Below are positions 44,334 through 52,315 of a stretch of DNA of 64,000 nt, one piece after another. Both the position numbers and the translations under genes were made by a program. This stretch comes from Parvularcula maris. GTDB lineage: Bacteria; Pseudomonadota; Alphaproteobacteria; Caulobacterales; Parvularculaceae. The stretch is from NCBI RefSeq assembly GCF_024505085.1, contig NZ_JANIBC010000006.1, positions 1 to 64,000 of the forward strand. The letters are read 5' to 3'. The notes beneath the pieces were generated by a model. That model was not told the DNA's origin and made no database searches. It saw only the letters and a program-made list of their open reading frames with translations. The stretch's first letter is position 1. The number at the start of each line of letters is the position of its first letter.

Positions 44334-46529
44334 CTACGCCGCGTCGGCGTAGAGCTTCTGGTTCTTCTCGGCCATTTCGCGGAACTTCGCGGGCGGCGAG
44401 AACTTGGCGCCGTATTTCTGCGCTAGACGCTCGGCGGTGCGGACGAACTCCTCGATGCCAATCGTGTCGATGTGGCTCATGGGTCCGCCGGTCCAGGGAG
44501 CGAAGCCCCAGCCGAAGATCGCTCCGAGATCCGCTGACTGCGGATCATGGACCACGTCCTGGGCGTACATGTTGGCCGCCGCAACGAGCTGCACATAGAG
44601 GAGCCGCTCTTTCACTTCATCAGCACTCGGCTGTTCGGCGGCGCGGGGGAAGTGCTCCTCGAGCCCGTCCCAGAGCTGCTTCTTGCCGCCCTCGGGGTAG
44701 TCATAGAAGCCCTTGCCGACCTTCTTGCCCTTGCGGCCGAGGTCTTCGACGAAGGTCTTGAGCAGGTCCTCGACGCCGTTCGGCACGTAGTCGTCGCCCA
44801 TCTCTTTCATCGTGGACTGGGCGATGCGCCAGCCGAGCTCCTGGCTGGTCTCGTCCATCAGGGCGAGGGGGCCGACCGGCATGCCCATATGGACGGCGCA
44901 GTTGTCGATCAGGGCGGGGTTGATCCCCTCCTTCACCATCAGCGCCGCTTCGTTGAGATACGGAACGACCACGGAGTTGCAGTAGAAACCGCGCGTGTCG
45001 GAGACGACGATCGGCGTCTTCTTGATCTTGCCCACATAGTCCAGCGCCGTAGCGAGCGCCTTGTCGCCGCAGCCTTCGGGGGTGATGATCTCCACGAGGG
45101 GCATCTTGTCCACCGGCGAGAAGAAGTGGACGCCGATGAAATCCTCGGTACGCGTAAAGTTCTTGGCGAGGTTGGCAATCGGGATGGTCGAGGTGTTCGA
45201 CGCGAAGATCACATCCTTGCGGATCACCGCCTCGACCCGCTCGGTGATGTCCTTCTTGACGGCCGGATCCTCGAACACCGCCTCGATGATGAAGTCGACA
45301 TCCTTCAGGTCCTCGACCTTGTCCGTCGGCTGAATGAGGCCGAGCATGGCGTCGGACTTCTCTTTCGTCAGCTTACCGCGCGAGATGCCTTTCTCGTTCA
45401 GCTTGACCGAATAGCCCTTGCCCTTCTCGGCGCTCTCCATATCGCGGTCGAGGAGCACCACCTTCATGCCGGCGCGGGCCGAGACATAGGCGATGCCAGC
45501 GCCCATCATGCCTGCGCCGAGGACGCCGAGTGTCTTAATCTCCTGCTTCGGCACGCCTTCGGGGCGGGCGGCGCCCTTCTCCGCCGCGCCCTTGTTGACG
45601 AACAGCGTGCGGATCATGTTCTTGGCCTGGGGCTCCATTAGGCACTGGGTGAAGTACTTGCTCTCGATACGGAGGCCGGTGTCGATCGGCACGATCGAGC
45701 CCTCGTAGATCGCCGAAAGGATGCGTTCGACGGCCGGGTAGTTGTGGTTGGTCTGGCCCTGCGCCATAGCCGAGGAGCCCGCGAAGATCGGCACCACGCG
45801 GGGGTCCATGGCACCTGCGCCGCCGGGGATCTTGAAGCCCTTGCGGTCCCACTTGGCCGCCGTCTTGGGGTTGGCCTTCACCCAGGCCTTGGCGTTGTCC
45901 AGAAGCTCCGCATTCGGCACGACATCGTCGATGAGCCCTTGCGCTTTGGCAGCCTCGGCGTCCATCGGCTTGCCCTGGGTACAGATCTGCATGGCGTTCT
46001 GCACACCGGCAAGGCGCATGGTCCGCTGGGTGCCGCCGGCGCCGGGGATCAGCCCCACCTGCACCTCGGGCTGGCCGAGCTGCACTTTACGGTCCGATGC
46101 CGCCACCTTGTAGTGGCAGGCCAGGACCAGCTCCATGCCGCCGCCGAGCGCGAGGCCGTTCAGCGCGCAAGCCACGGGCTTGGCGTTGGCTTGGCCCTTC
46201 TGCAGCGCTTTGAAGTCCTGGCCACCGGTCTCCATCTTGCGGATAGCCTTCTGCAGGCGGAAGTTCGCCTCGAAGATCTGCTCCGGCGTCGCATCGTCAG
46301 GCATCCCGCCCAGCATGGTCAGGTCCGCACCTGCGAGGAAGCCGCTCTCCTTGCCGCTCGTGATGACGAGGCCCTTATACTCATCGTTCGAGGTGAACTC
46401 GTGGATGAACGCCTCGAAATCGTTGATGAGGTCCTGGTTCCAGACATTCATCGACTTGCCAGGCAGGTCGATGGTCATGACGGCGATGCCGTCGGCGTCT
46501 TTTTCGATGGTGAAGCTGTTATAGATCAT
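44334..46529 (-). CDS. FadB/FadJ-type enoyl-CoA hydratase / 3-hydroxyacyl-CoA dehydrogenase
   Basis: A 731-residue bifunctional beta-oxidation enzyme. The N-terminal crotonase domain (about 1-190) has SGFLAGADLTML and the oxyanion region LNGLALGGGMELVLAC. The 3-hydroxyacyl-CoA dehydrogenase domain begins about 330 with the NAD motif LGVLGAGMMGAGIAYVSA and the catalytic HFFSPVDKMPLVEII block; the C-terminal helical domain follows. It hydrates trans-2-enoyl-CoA and oxidises the product. The matching thiolase gene is 1.1 kb upstream on the same strand, separated by a peptidase gene. Confidence 0.95.
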   Translation of the reverse strand: MIYNSFTIEKDADGIAVMTIDLPGKSMNVWNQDLINDFEAFIHEFTSNDEYKGLVITSGKESGFLAGADLTMLGGMPDDATPEQIFEANFRLQKAIRKMETGGQDFKALQKGQANAKPVACALNGLALGGGMELVLACHYKVAASDRKVQLGQPEVQVGLIPGAGGTQRTMRLAGVQNAMQICTQGKPMDAEAAKAQGLIDDVVPNAELLDNAKAWVKANPKTAAKWDRKGFKIPGGAGAMDPRVVPIFAGSSAMAQGQTNHNYPAVERILSAIYEGSIVPIDTGLRIESKYFTQCLMEPQAKNMIRTLFVNKGAAEKGAARPEGVPKQEIKTLGVLGAGMMGAGIAYVSARAGMKVVLLDRDMESAEKGKGYSVKLNEKGISRGKLTKEKSDAMLGLIQPTDKVEDLKDVDFIIEAVFEDPAVKKDITERVEAVIRKDVIFASNTSTIPIANLAKNFTRTEDFIGVHFFSPVDKMPLVEIITPEGCGDKALATALDYVGKIKKTPIVVSDTRGFYCNSVVVPYLNEAALMVKEGINPALIDNCAVHMGMPVGPLALMDETSQELGWRIAQSTMKEMGDDYVPNGVEDLLKTFVEDLGRKGKKVGKGFYDYPEGGKKQLWDGLEEHFPRAAEQPSADEVKERLLYVQLVAAANMYAQDVVHDPQSADLGAIFGWGFAPWTGGPMSHIDTIGIEEFVRTAERLAQKYGAKFSPPAKFREMAEKNQKLYADAA

Positions 46530-46550
46530 GTTGTTCCCTCCTGGGGCAGA

Positions 46551-47498
46551 TTATTGGGCGCTGCCGCCTACGGGCGCGCCGCTGGTTTTTTGGGAGTAGG
46601 CCTGGCGGTCGTCAGACGCGAAGGCGTGGATGACGCCTCTGGTCGAGTGGGGAGCAGCGAAGTTTCCTTCCGCGTCAAGAACGATCATCGAGCCGAGGCC
46701 GTCGCGGCCGGACACCATGTCTTCGAGTACCGTCGTCGCTGCGTCGAGCGGCGAGAGGCCGCCTTCCACCAGAAGCGACGTCGTGTGCGCCGCTGCGTGG
46801 CGGATGAAGAACTCGCCGTGACCCGTGGCGGAGACGGCGGCGCCGTCATTGTCCGCATAGGTCCCAGCGCCAATCACCGGCACGTCGCCGAGGCGTCCTG
46901 GCACTTTGGCGTCGTAGCCGCCGGTGGAGGTGGCCGCAGCCAAGTTGCCGCAGCGGTCGAGCGCCACCGCGCCCACCGTTCCGTGCTCGTCTTCTTCCGA
47001 TCCCGCCTTGAGGAACCAGCCCTTCGGCGCTTTCTCGGCACCGAGCTCGCGGACATATTTCTCGCCGCGGTCGCCAACGACCATGGCGTGGCGCGACTGG
47101 TCCATGACGAGGCGCGCCGCGTGGACCGGCGAGCGGGTCTCGATCAGGGAGCCCACAGCGCCCGCATTGAGATTGCTGCCGTCCATGATCGAGGCGTCGT
47201 TCTCGACATAGCCTTCCTGATTGGTGATCGAGGCTCTACCCGCATTATAGAGCCCGCTCTCCTCCATCGCGCCCACGGCCAGCTCGACCGCGTCCACAGC
47301 CGAAGCGCCGTTGCGAAGGCGCCTGCCGATCTGCGCCGCCAACTCGCGGATATAGGTCATCTGCTGGACGGAGATGTTCTCGCCGTTCGTGTATGCACCG
47401 CCGTGGAGGCCGACCGCGTAGGCGGTGGAGGTGTTGCACTGTTGGGCGTTTGTTTGGGTCGCGACGCTCAGCGCGAGAATGGATAGTAGTGTCTTCAT
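46551..47498 (-). CDS. Exported isoaspartyl peptidase / L-asparaginase (Ntn hydrolase)
   Basis: A 315-residue plant-type asparaginase family protein. A signal peptide (1-18, ending TNA-QQ) is followed by AVGLHGGAYT; the self-cleavage site and nucleophile is Thr174 in DEHGTVGAVALDRCG, and the substrate-binding GRLGDVPVIGAGTYAD and TGHGEFFIRHAAA follow. It cleaves isoaspartyl peptides or asparagine after autoproteolysis. The signal peptide suggests periplasmic action, whereas most bacterial homologues are cytosolic. It lies between the two beta-oxidation genes, 21 bases from the FadB-type gene. Confidence 0.92.
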   Translation of the reverse strand: MKTLLSILALSVATQTNAQQCNTSTAYAVGLHGGAYTNGENISVQQMTYIRELAAQIGRRLRNGASAVDAVELAVGAMEESGLYNAGRASITNQEGYVENDASIMDGSNLNAGAVGSLIETRSPVHAARLVMDQSRHAMVVGDRGEKYVRELGAEKAPKGWFLKAGSEEDEHGTVGAVALDRCGNLAAATSTGGYDAKVPGRLGDVPVIGAGTYADNDGAAVSATGHGEFFIRHAAAHTTSLLVEGGLSPLDAATTVLEDMVSGRDGLGSMIVLDAEGNFAAPHSTRGVIHAFASDDRQAYSQKTSGAPVGGSAQ

Positions 47499-47510
47499 GT
47501 CTTGCTCCTT

Positions 47511-47652
47511 CTCCCCTCTCCCGCCTGCGGGAGAGGGGTCGGGGGTGAGGGGAAACTACGCTTGCTATCTAAGAGCTTTGCTTCGCTACGGCTTCGCCGA
47601 AGCCCTCACCCGAAATCGAAGATTTCGACCTCTCCCGCGAGCGGGAGAGGTA
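47511..47652. repeat. Intergenic repeat family R2, copy 3
   Basis: Hairpin CCTCTCCCGCCTGCGGGAGA GG, then GGGGGTGAGGGG, a CTACGGCTTCGCCGAAG palindrome, CCCTCACCCGAAATCGAAGA, and CCTCTCCCGCGAGCGGGAGA GG. It separates the peptidase gene from the thiolase gene within what looks like one operon. Confidence 0.8.
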
Positions 47653-47659
47653 ACCCGGA

Positions 47660-48871
47660 CTACACCCGCTCTAGGATCGTCGCCGTGCCCATGCCGCCGC
47701 CAATGCACAAAGTGACGAGCGCCGTCTGCTTGTCCGCGCGCTCCATCTCGTCGAGAACCGTGCCGAGGATCATCGCGCCGGTCGCGCCCAGGGGGTGGCC
47801 CATGGCGATGGCGCCGCCGCAGACATTGATGTCGGAGTGGTCGATATCGAGGGCCTGCATGAAGCGCAGGACCACGCTGGCGAAGGCTTCGTTCAGCTCC
47901 CAAAGGTCGATGTCGGACTTGCTCATACCCGCCCGGTCGAGAACCTTCTTGGCCACGAACTCGGGGCCGGTGAGCATGATCGTCGGCTCACTGCCGATCG
48001 AGGCCATAGCCTTGATCCGTGCACGGGGCTTCATGCCGAATTTCTTGCCCATCTCCTCGTTGCCGAGGAGGATGCCCGCCGCGCCGTCCACGATGGCCGA
48101 GGAGTTGCCCGCCGTGTGGATGTGGTTGATGCGCTCGAGCTCAGGGTATTTCTGCAGCGCCACCTTGTCGAAGCCGGGCATCATCTCGCCTAGGCCCTGG
48201 AAGGCGGGGGGCAGGCCGCCCAGGCTCTGCATGTCCGTCTGGGGACGGATGTTCTCGTCGTGGTCGAGGACGGTCATGCCGATGACGTCCTTCACGGGTA
48301 CGACGGACTTGCCGAAGCGGTTCTCTTCCCAGGACTTGGCCGAGCGGCGCTGCGACTCCACCGCATAGGCGTCGGCGTCATCGCGGGTGATGCCGTATTT
48401 CGTCGCGATGATGTCTGCCGAGATGCCCTGGGGCACGATGTAGTTCTTGAAGGTCACCGCCGGGTCCGAGACCATGGCGCCGCCGTCCGAGCCCATGGGC
48501 ACGCGGCTCATCGCCTCGACGCCGCCGCCGATCGCCATGTCGGCCTCGCCGGTCATGACTTTGGCTGCGGCCATGTTGGTGGCTTCGAGGGCCGAGGCGC
48601 AGAAGCGGTTGATCTGCACGCCTGCGGTGGTCTGGCTGTAGTCGGCCTGGAGGACCGCCGTGCGCGCGATGTCGGCGCCCTGCTCGCCCACCGGCGAGAC
48701 GCAGCCGAAGACCACATCGTCCACGTAGCGGGTGTCGAGCTCGTTGCGGTCGCGCAGCGCCTGGAGAACCTGGGCGCCGAGCTGGACGGGGGTGATCTCG
48801 TGCAGGCTGCCGTCGGGCTTGCCCTTGCCGCGCGGGGTGCGGACCGCGTCGTAGATATAGGCTTCTGCCAT
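47660..48871 (-). CDS. Acetyl-CoA C-acyltransferase (thiolase)
   Basis: A 403-residue thiolase. Nucleophile Cys91 (NRFCASALEATNMAA), the C-terminal His motif GGAIAMGHPLGATGA and the second Cys in LCIGGGMGTA are all present. It removes acetyl-CoA from 3-ketoacyl-CoA, completing beta-oxidation with the FadB-type enzyme downstream. The start is the ATG at 48871; the frame to 48943 upstream is not conserved-looking. A tRNA gene diverges from it. Confidence 0.95.
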   Translation of the reverse strand: MAEAYIYDAVRTPRGKGKPDGSLHEITPVQLGAQVLQALRDRNELDTRYVDDVVFGCVSPVGEQGADIARTAVLQADYSQTTAGVQINRFCASALEATNMAAAKVMTGEADMAIGGGVEAMSRVPMGSDGGAMVSDPAVTFKNYIVPQGISADIIATKYGITRDDADAYAVESQRRSAKSWEENRFGKSVVPVKDVIGMTVLDHDENIRPQTDMQSLGGLPPAFQGLGEMMPGFDKVALQKYPELERINHIHTAGNSSAIVDGAAGILLGNEEMGKKFGMKPRARIKAMASIGSEPTIMLTGPEFVAKKVLDRAGMSKSDIDLWELNEAFASVVLRFMQALDIDHSDINVCGGAIAMGHPLGATGAMILGTVLDEMERADKQTALVTLCIGGGMGTATILERV

Positions 48872-48952
48872 GGAAGCGTCTCCTTTATCAGGTGTCGTTG
48901 CCGCCGCCCTAGCGCCTCGCGCCGCCTCGCACCAGAGAGCCATGACAGCTCA

Positions 48953-48981
48953 TTGGCCAGCGCCCGGATTGGTGATAGGGC
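48953..48981 (+). promoter_or_regulatory. Possible tRNA promoter
   Basis: TTGGCC (48953-48958) and TAGGGC (48976-48981) are spaced by 17 bases, 30 bases before the tRNA. Both boxes are degenerate. A small hairpin (CTTCGGC...GCCGAAG) lies between them and the tRNA. Confidence 0.3.
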
Positions 48982-49010
48982 GCCCCTTCGGCACCCTTTG
49001 CCGAAGCCCT

Positions 49011-49087
49011 GGGGGCGTAGCTCAATTGGTTAGAGCTGACGGTTCATACCCGTTAGGTTGGGGGTTCGAGTCCCTCCGCCCCTACCA
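49011..49087 (+). tRNA. tRNA with CAU anticodon (probably elongator tRNA-Met)
   Basis: A 77-base cloverleaf with encoded CCA: acceptor GGGGGCG / CGCCCCT, D-arm GCTC...GAGC, anticodon arm GACGG-TTCATAC-CCGTT, T-arm GGGGG-TTCGAGT-CCCTC and discriminator A. The anticodon is CAU. It lacks the initiator features (C1-A72 mismatch), so it is elongator Met, or tRNA-Ile2 whose CAU is modified to lysidine; the sequence alone does not decide. The first acceptor pair is a G-U wobble. Confidence 0.9.
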
Positions 49088-49110
49088 GCCCGAAGGGCTG
49101 GTAGGTTTGT
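49081..49110 (+). terminator. Terminator of the tRNA gene
   Basis: An 11-bp perfect stem CCTACCAGCCC / GGGCTGGTAGG with a 3-base GAA loop, followed by TTTGTT. The left arm includes the tRNA 3' CCA, so the precursor folds into the tRNA only after processing. Confidence 0.7.
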
Positions 49111-49200
49111 TCGATCTCACGCGCCGCGGGCGCTGCGATGGCGCGGCCTGCTCGGCCGGAACCGCAGTCGCGGTCCTTCCCGTTCCAGCGTTGTGCTTCC

Positions 49201-49320
49201 TCCCCCTCAGCCTACCGGCAGCTCCCCCTCCCTGAGGGGGAGCGAAAACGAAAGTGGACGTCGGTGCTTGTTCCCTCCCCCATTTCAATGGGGGAGGTGC
49301 CCGAAGGGCGGAGGGGGCTA
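49201..49320. repeat. Intergenic repeat family R1, copy 2
   Basis: TCCCCCTCAGCCTACCGGCA at the left end, hairpin CTCCCTGAGGGGG, hairpin CCTCCCCCATTTCAATGGGG GAGG, and TGCCCGAAGGGCGGAGGGGG CTA at the right end. The final CTA is the complement of the TAG stop of the outer-membrane factor gene. The ends match copy 1 at 37849-37968 nearly base for base. Confidence 0.8.
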
Positions 49321-50814
49321 GTCCGCCAGCACTCGATGCACCGAAGCTCTCGTCCGCAGCGCGGCAATCTTCGCCGTCACCGCCTGGTCCTGGACGCTGA
49401 GCGCCGTCCTTTGCGCATCGAGGAGCGCGAGGAGGCTGTCCGCCCCCTCCCTGTACCTTGCCTCGATCAGCTCCGCTGAGCGCACGGCATCCCGCTCGGC
49501 CTCGGTCAGAAGAAACGCCTGCTCCGCCGCTCCGGCATGGAGCGCCAGCGCCCGGTCGGTTTCGGTAAGCGCGGTCAGCACCGCCTGCTCATAGGCCGCG
49601 AGCGCCGCACCAGCCTCGGCCTTGGCGGCGGCACGCTGCTTCAGGAGCTGGGGATAGGAGAGAATGTTCCAGCTAATCGACGGACCGTAGGCAAAGCCGA
49701 AGGCGTCCTCCTGACCAAGCCCTGAGAAGTCGAGCGCCGTGAGGCTCGCCGCGCCGGTCACGCTGACCTGCGGGAACAGCCCCGCCGTTTCCACGCCGAT
49801 GTCGTAGGTCTCCGCCGCCAGCGCCCGCTCCGCAGCCCTCACATCAGGGCGCCGCCGCAGCACCTCGGTCGGCGCAGCCAGCACGACCGCGCCTTCCGCC
49901 GAAGGAATGGGCGGGGCGATCTCCTCGTCCACCAGCCCCTCGAACCGCTCGAGGAACGCCGGAACCGAAAGCCCCATCAGGAGCGCCAGGGACGAGGTGG
50001 CGTCCGCCGCCGCGCTCTCCACCTGCTTCACCTGCGCCGCCGTGGTCCTCACGAGGCTGCGCTGCTGCAGGAGGTTGAGCTGCGGCACCTCGCCGAGCTC
50101 GTAGAGGGCCTCGGTCAGCTCCAGGCTCCGCTCCTGAAGCACGAGGTTATCCAGCGCCACGCGCCTTCTGTTCAGCGCCTCGACCAGGAGGAGATACGTG
50201 TCCACCACCTGCGCCGCGGTCAGCCGTTGGGCATCGGCGAGAAGCTCGAGCTGCTGCTCCGCCCGCGCCGAGGCGCCCTGGGCCTGGCGCCTGATCCGGC
50301 CGAACAGATCGACCTCCCAAGCGGCCTGGGCCTGCGCCTGGTAGAGGGTGAAGGGGTCGTTGTTGCCGAAGGGGAAGCCGGGCGGGCCTTCCCCCTCCCC
50401 GTCGCCCGGCGGCACCTCGCCATCGTCGCCGCCCGCAATCCCCGCGAACTGGGCCTGGGCCTGCTTCTGGCGGGTTATGCCGAAGCTCACCGAACCCTTG
50501 GGAAGAAGCGCCCGGCGCGCCGCCCCTGCCCGCGCCTGGGCCGCTTCGAGACGATAGGCCGCAGCCACGAGGTCGCGGTTCTGGGCCGTGGCCAGAAGCA
50601 CCGCCTCGGCGATCCGTTCGTCGGAGAAGCTCGTCCACCAGGGCGCATCACTCTTTTGTTCGCCCGTGCGATAGACAGCCTCATCGCCGAAGACGTAGCC
50701 CTGCTGCACCCCTTGGGGCTCGGGCTCTTCGTAGCGCGGACCGACCGTCACGCAGCCTGCCAGGAACAAGGCTGGCAGTGACAAAGCGGCGGCCTGCCAT
50801 AGGTAGGTTCTCAT
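49318..50814 (-). CDS. RND efflux outer-membrane factor (NodT/OprM type lipoprotein)
   Basis: A 498-residue TolC-superfamily channel. The lipoprotein signal ends LFLAGC (Cys21), then VGPRYEEPE, the usual start of NodT/OprM proteins. Two repeated OEP domains of long helices and short strands follow (about 65-290 and 300-498), with PTEVLRRRPDVRAAERALAA, a family hallmark. It forms the outer-membrane exit for the adjacent RND pump. A Gly/Pro/acidic insertion (about 125-155) lies in the first barrel region. The start is the ATG at 50814. It diverges from the adaptor gene. Confidence 0.93.
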   Translation of the reverse strand: MRTYLWQAAALSLPALFLAGCVTVGPRYEEPEPQGVQQGYVFGDEAVYRTGEQKSDAPWWTSFSDERIAEAVLLATAQNRDLVAAAYRLEAAQARAGAARRALLPKGSVSFGITRQKQAQAQFAGIAGGDDGEVPPGDGEGEGPPGFPFGNNDPFTLYQAQAQAAWEVDLFGRIRRQAQGASARAEQQLELLADAQRLTAAQVVDTYLLLVEALNRRRVALDNLVLQERSLELTEALYELGEVPQLNLLQQRSLVRTTAAQVKQVESAAADATSSLALLMGLSVPAFLERFEGLVDEEIAPPIPSAEGAVVLAAPTEVLRRRPDVRAAERALAAETYDIGVETAGLFPQVSVTGAASLTALDFSGLGQEDAFGFAYGPSISWNILSYPQLLKQRAAAKAEAGAALAAYEQAVLTALTETDRALALHAGAAEQAFLLTEAERDAVRSAELIEARYREGADSLLALLDAQRTALSVQDQAVTAKIAALRTRASVHRVLAD

Positions 50815-50891
50815 CGGGCCAAAAGACTCCCTCGGGGCTTTACGGTCCCCTAGCACCATTTGGGTAAGGTTAGGTTGCGCTCGTGGTGGGA

Positions 50892-51163
50892 CTAGGCCGT
50901 GTGGACGGATTTCGCGCCGTCCTGGTCATGGCTGAAGGCGGGCGATGTTAGGAAAGACGACGAAGGACATGCTGGCATATTCGAGAAGGACTGACGCGGC
51001 AGCGTCCGTCTTCAGACATGACCCCTTCGGGGTTCGGCCGAGCTGGCCCCTGGCTTCGTTGCGAAGCCTTGAAAGGGAATGGCCCTTCCGGCGGCTCCGC
51101 GCCTTGCCAGATGCCAGCTCGGACCCGAACCAGGACGGCGCGAAATCCGTCCACACGGCCTAG
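50892..51163. mobile_element. MITE-like element with perfect 35-bp terminal inverted repeats
   Basis: Bases 50892-50926 and 51129-51163 are exact reverse complements (35 of 35), starting CTAGGCCGTGTGGACGG and ending CCGTCCACACGGCCTAG. They enclose 202 bases containing further small palindromes (CCCCTTCGGGG at about 51023-51033; GGCTTCGTTGCGAAGCC at about 51051-51067). If CTAG is a duplicated 4-base target, the inverted ends are 31 bp. No transposase is encoded, so this would be a non-autonomous element. It fills the divergent region between the outer-membrane factor gene and the adaptor gene, 12 bases before the adaptor start. Confidence 0.65.
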
Positions 51164-51175
51164 AGGACTTGGAAG

Positions 51176-52315
51176 ATGCGTGTGGGTGAAATGATCAGGT
51201 CGCAGAAATGGGTGTTCATCGCCCTCGCGGTGGTCGCCGCAGGGTTCGGCCTCTACTTCGCCGCCGGGGCCGTGGCCGAGTCGCGCCAGGAGGCTCTGCC
51301 GCCGAAGAAGGAGACCCTCCCCCTCGTCGAGGTGGTGGACCCCGAGCCCGTGGAGCAGCTCTTCGTCACCGAAGAGGGCTTCCTCCGCCCCCGCGCCGAG
51401 ATCGAGGTGATCGCCGAGGTGGCGGGCAAAGTTGTCGAGGTCTCGCCCAACCTGCAGCCCGGCGGCCGGTTCGAGGAGGGGGATGTCCTCTTCAGGATCA
51501 ACCCGCGGACGCTCGAGGGCGACCTCGAACGCGCCCGCGCGGACGTCGCTTCCGCCGATGCCGCTGCCGCGAGAGCCAAGCGCCTGGAAGGCATCGGCGC
51601 CGCCTCCACCTCCCAGCTTCAGCAGGCCGACGCCGCTGCAGCCGCCGCTCGGGCCGGTCTGATCGCCGCAGAGAAGCGGCTCGACGACGCCGTCGTTCGC
51701 GCGCCCTTCGCCGCCTCGGTGATCTCCGAGAGCGTCGCCCTGGGCCGCTACCTTCAGCCGGGCACGGTCGCCGCCACCATCTTCGACACCGGCGCCGCCG
51801 AGGTCGTGGTGGGCCTGCGCCCCGAGGACGCCGCCGCCGTCCGCCGCGCCGCCGAGGCCCAGGACGGCCCCCTCGACGTAGTCGTCTCCCCCTCCCGCGC
51901 CAGCGCCGGATCGGTGACCTTGCGCGGCGAGGTCAAGCGCTTCGGCCAGGCCGTGGACCGTCTCAGCCGCACCGTACCCGTCGTCATCGAGGTGCCCGGC
52001 GCCTTCTCCGAGGAGCGCGGCGCGGTCTTCGCCAACGACTATGTCACGGTGGAGATCCCCGCCCTCACCGAAGAGATGCTGTTCGCAGGCCCTGTTGGGG
52101 TCGTCCGTCAGGAGCGTTTCGTCTGGATCCTCGACGGTGAGGACCGCCTGCGCCAGGTCGCGGTCACCCCGCGCAGCCGCGACGGGTTGAGGGTCGTCTT
52201 CTCAGCCGGACAGGATTTGAGGGGCGAGCGCCTCGTCCTCACCGCCCTCACCGAGGAGTCCGAGGGGCTCAAGGTGGAGGTCGCCGACGAGCCCGAGCGG
52301 CAGGCCGCCCGATGA
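51176..52315 (+). CDS. RND efflux periplasmic adaptor
   Basis: A 379-residue membrane fusion protein. An N-terminal membrane anchor (about 10-32) is followed by the split lipoyl/biotinyl domain (GFLRPRAEIEVIAEVAGKV and DDAVVRAPFAASVISESVAL), an alpha-helical hairpin rich in Ala (about 108-165), then beta-barrel and membrane-proximal domains. It bridges the RND pump and the outer-membrane factor. The start at 51176 has AGAGGA 8-13 bases upstream, just outside the MITE-like element. It overlaps the pump gene by four bases (ATGA). Confidence 0.93.
   Translation: MRVGEMIRSQKWVFIALAVVAAGFGLYFAAGAVAESRQEALPPKKETLPLVEVVDPEPVEQLFVTEEGFLRPRAEIEVIAEVAGKVVEVSPNLQPGGRFEEGDVLFRINPRTLEGDLERARADVASADAAAARAKRLEGIGAASTSQLQQADAAAAAARAGLIAAEKRLDDAVVRAPFAASVISESVALGRYLQPGTVAATIFDTGAAEVVVGLRPEDAAAVRRAAEAQDGPLDVVVSPSRASAGSVTLRGEVKRFGQAVDRLSRTVPVVIEVPGAFSEERGAVFANDYVTVEIPALTEEMLFAGPVGVVRQERFVWILDGEDRLRQVAVTPRSRDGLRVVFSAGQDLRGERLVLTALTEESEGLKVEVADEPERQAAR

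Noticed and set aside
45744-47486. A 580-codon plus-strand frame opposite the FadB-type and peptidase genes
   Set aside because: Antisense shadow of high-GC coding DNA; it crosses two real genes and has no recognisable motif.
50945-51163. Short open frames (68-76 codons) inside the MITE-like element
   Set aside because: Both strands are open through most of the element, and the frames run into the inverted ends; no start signal or family match. Treated as non-coding.
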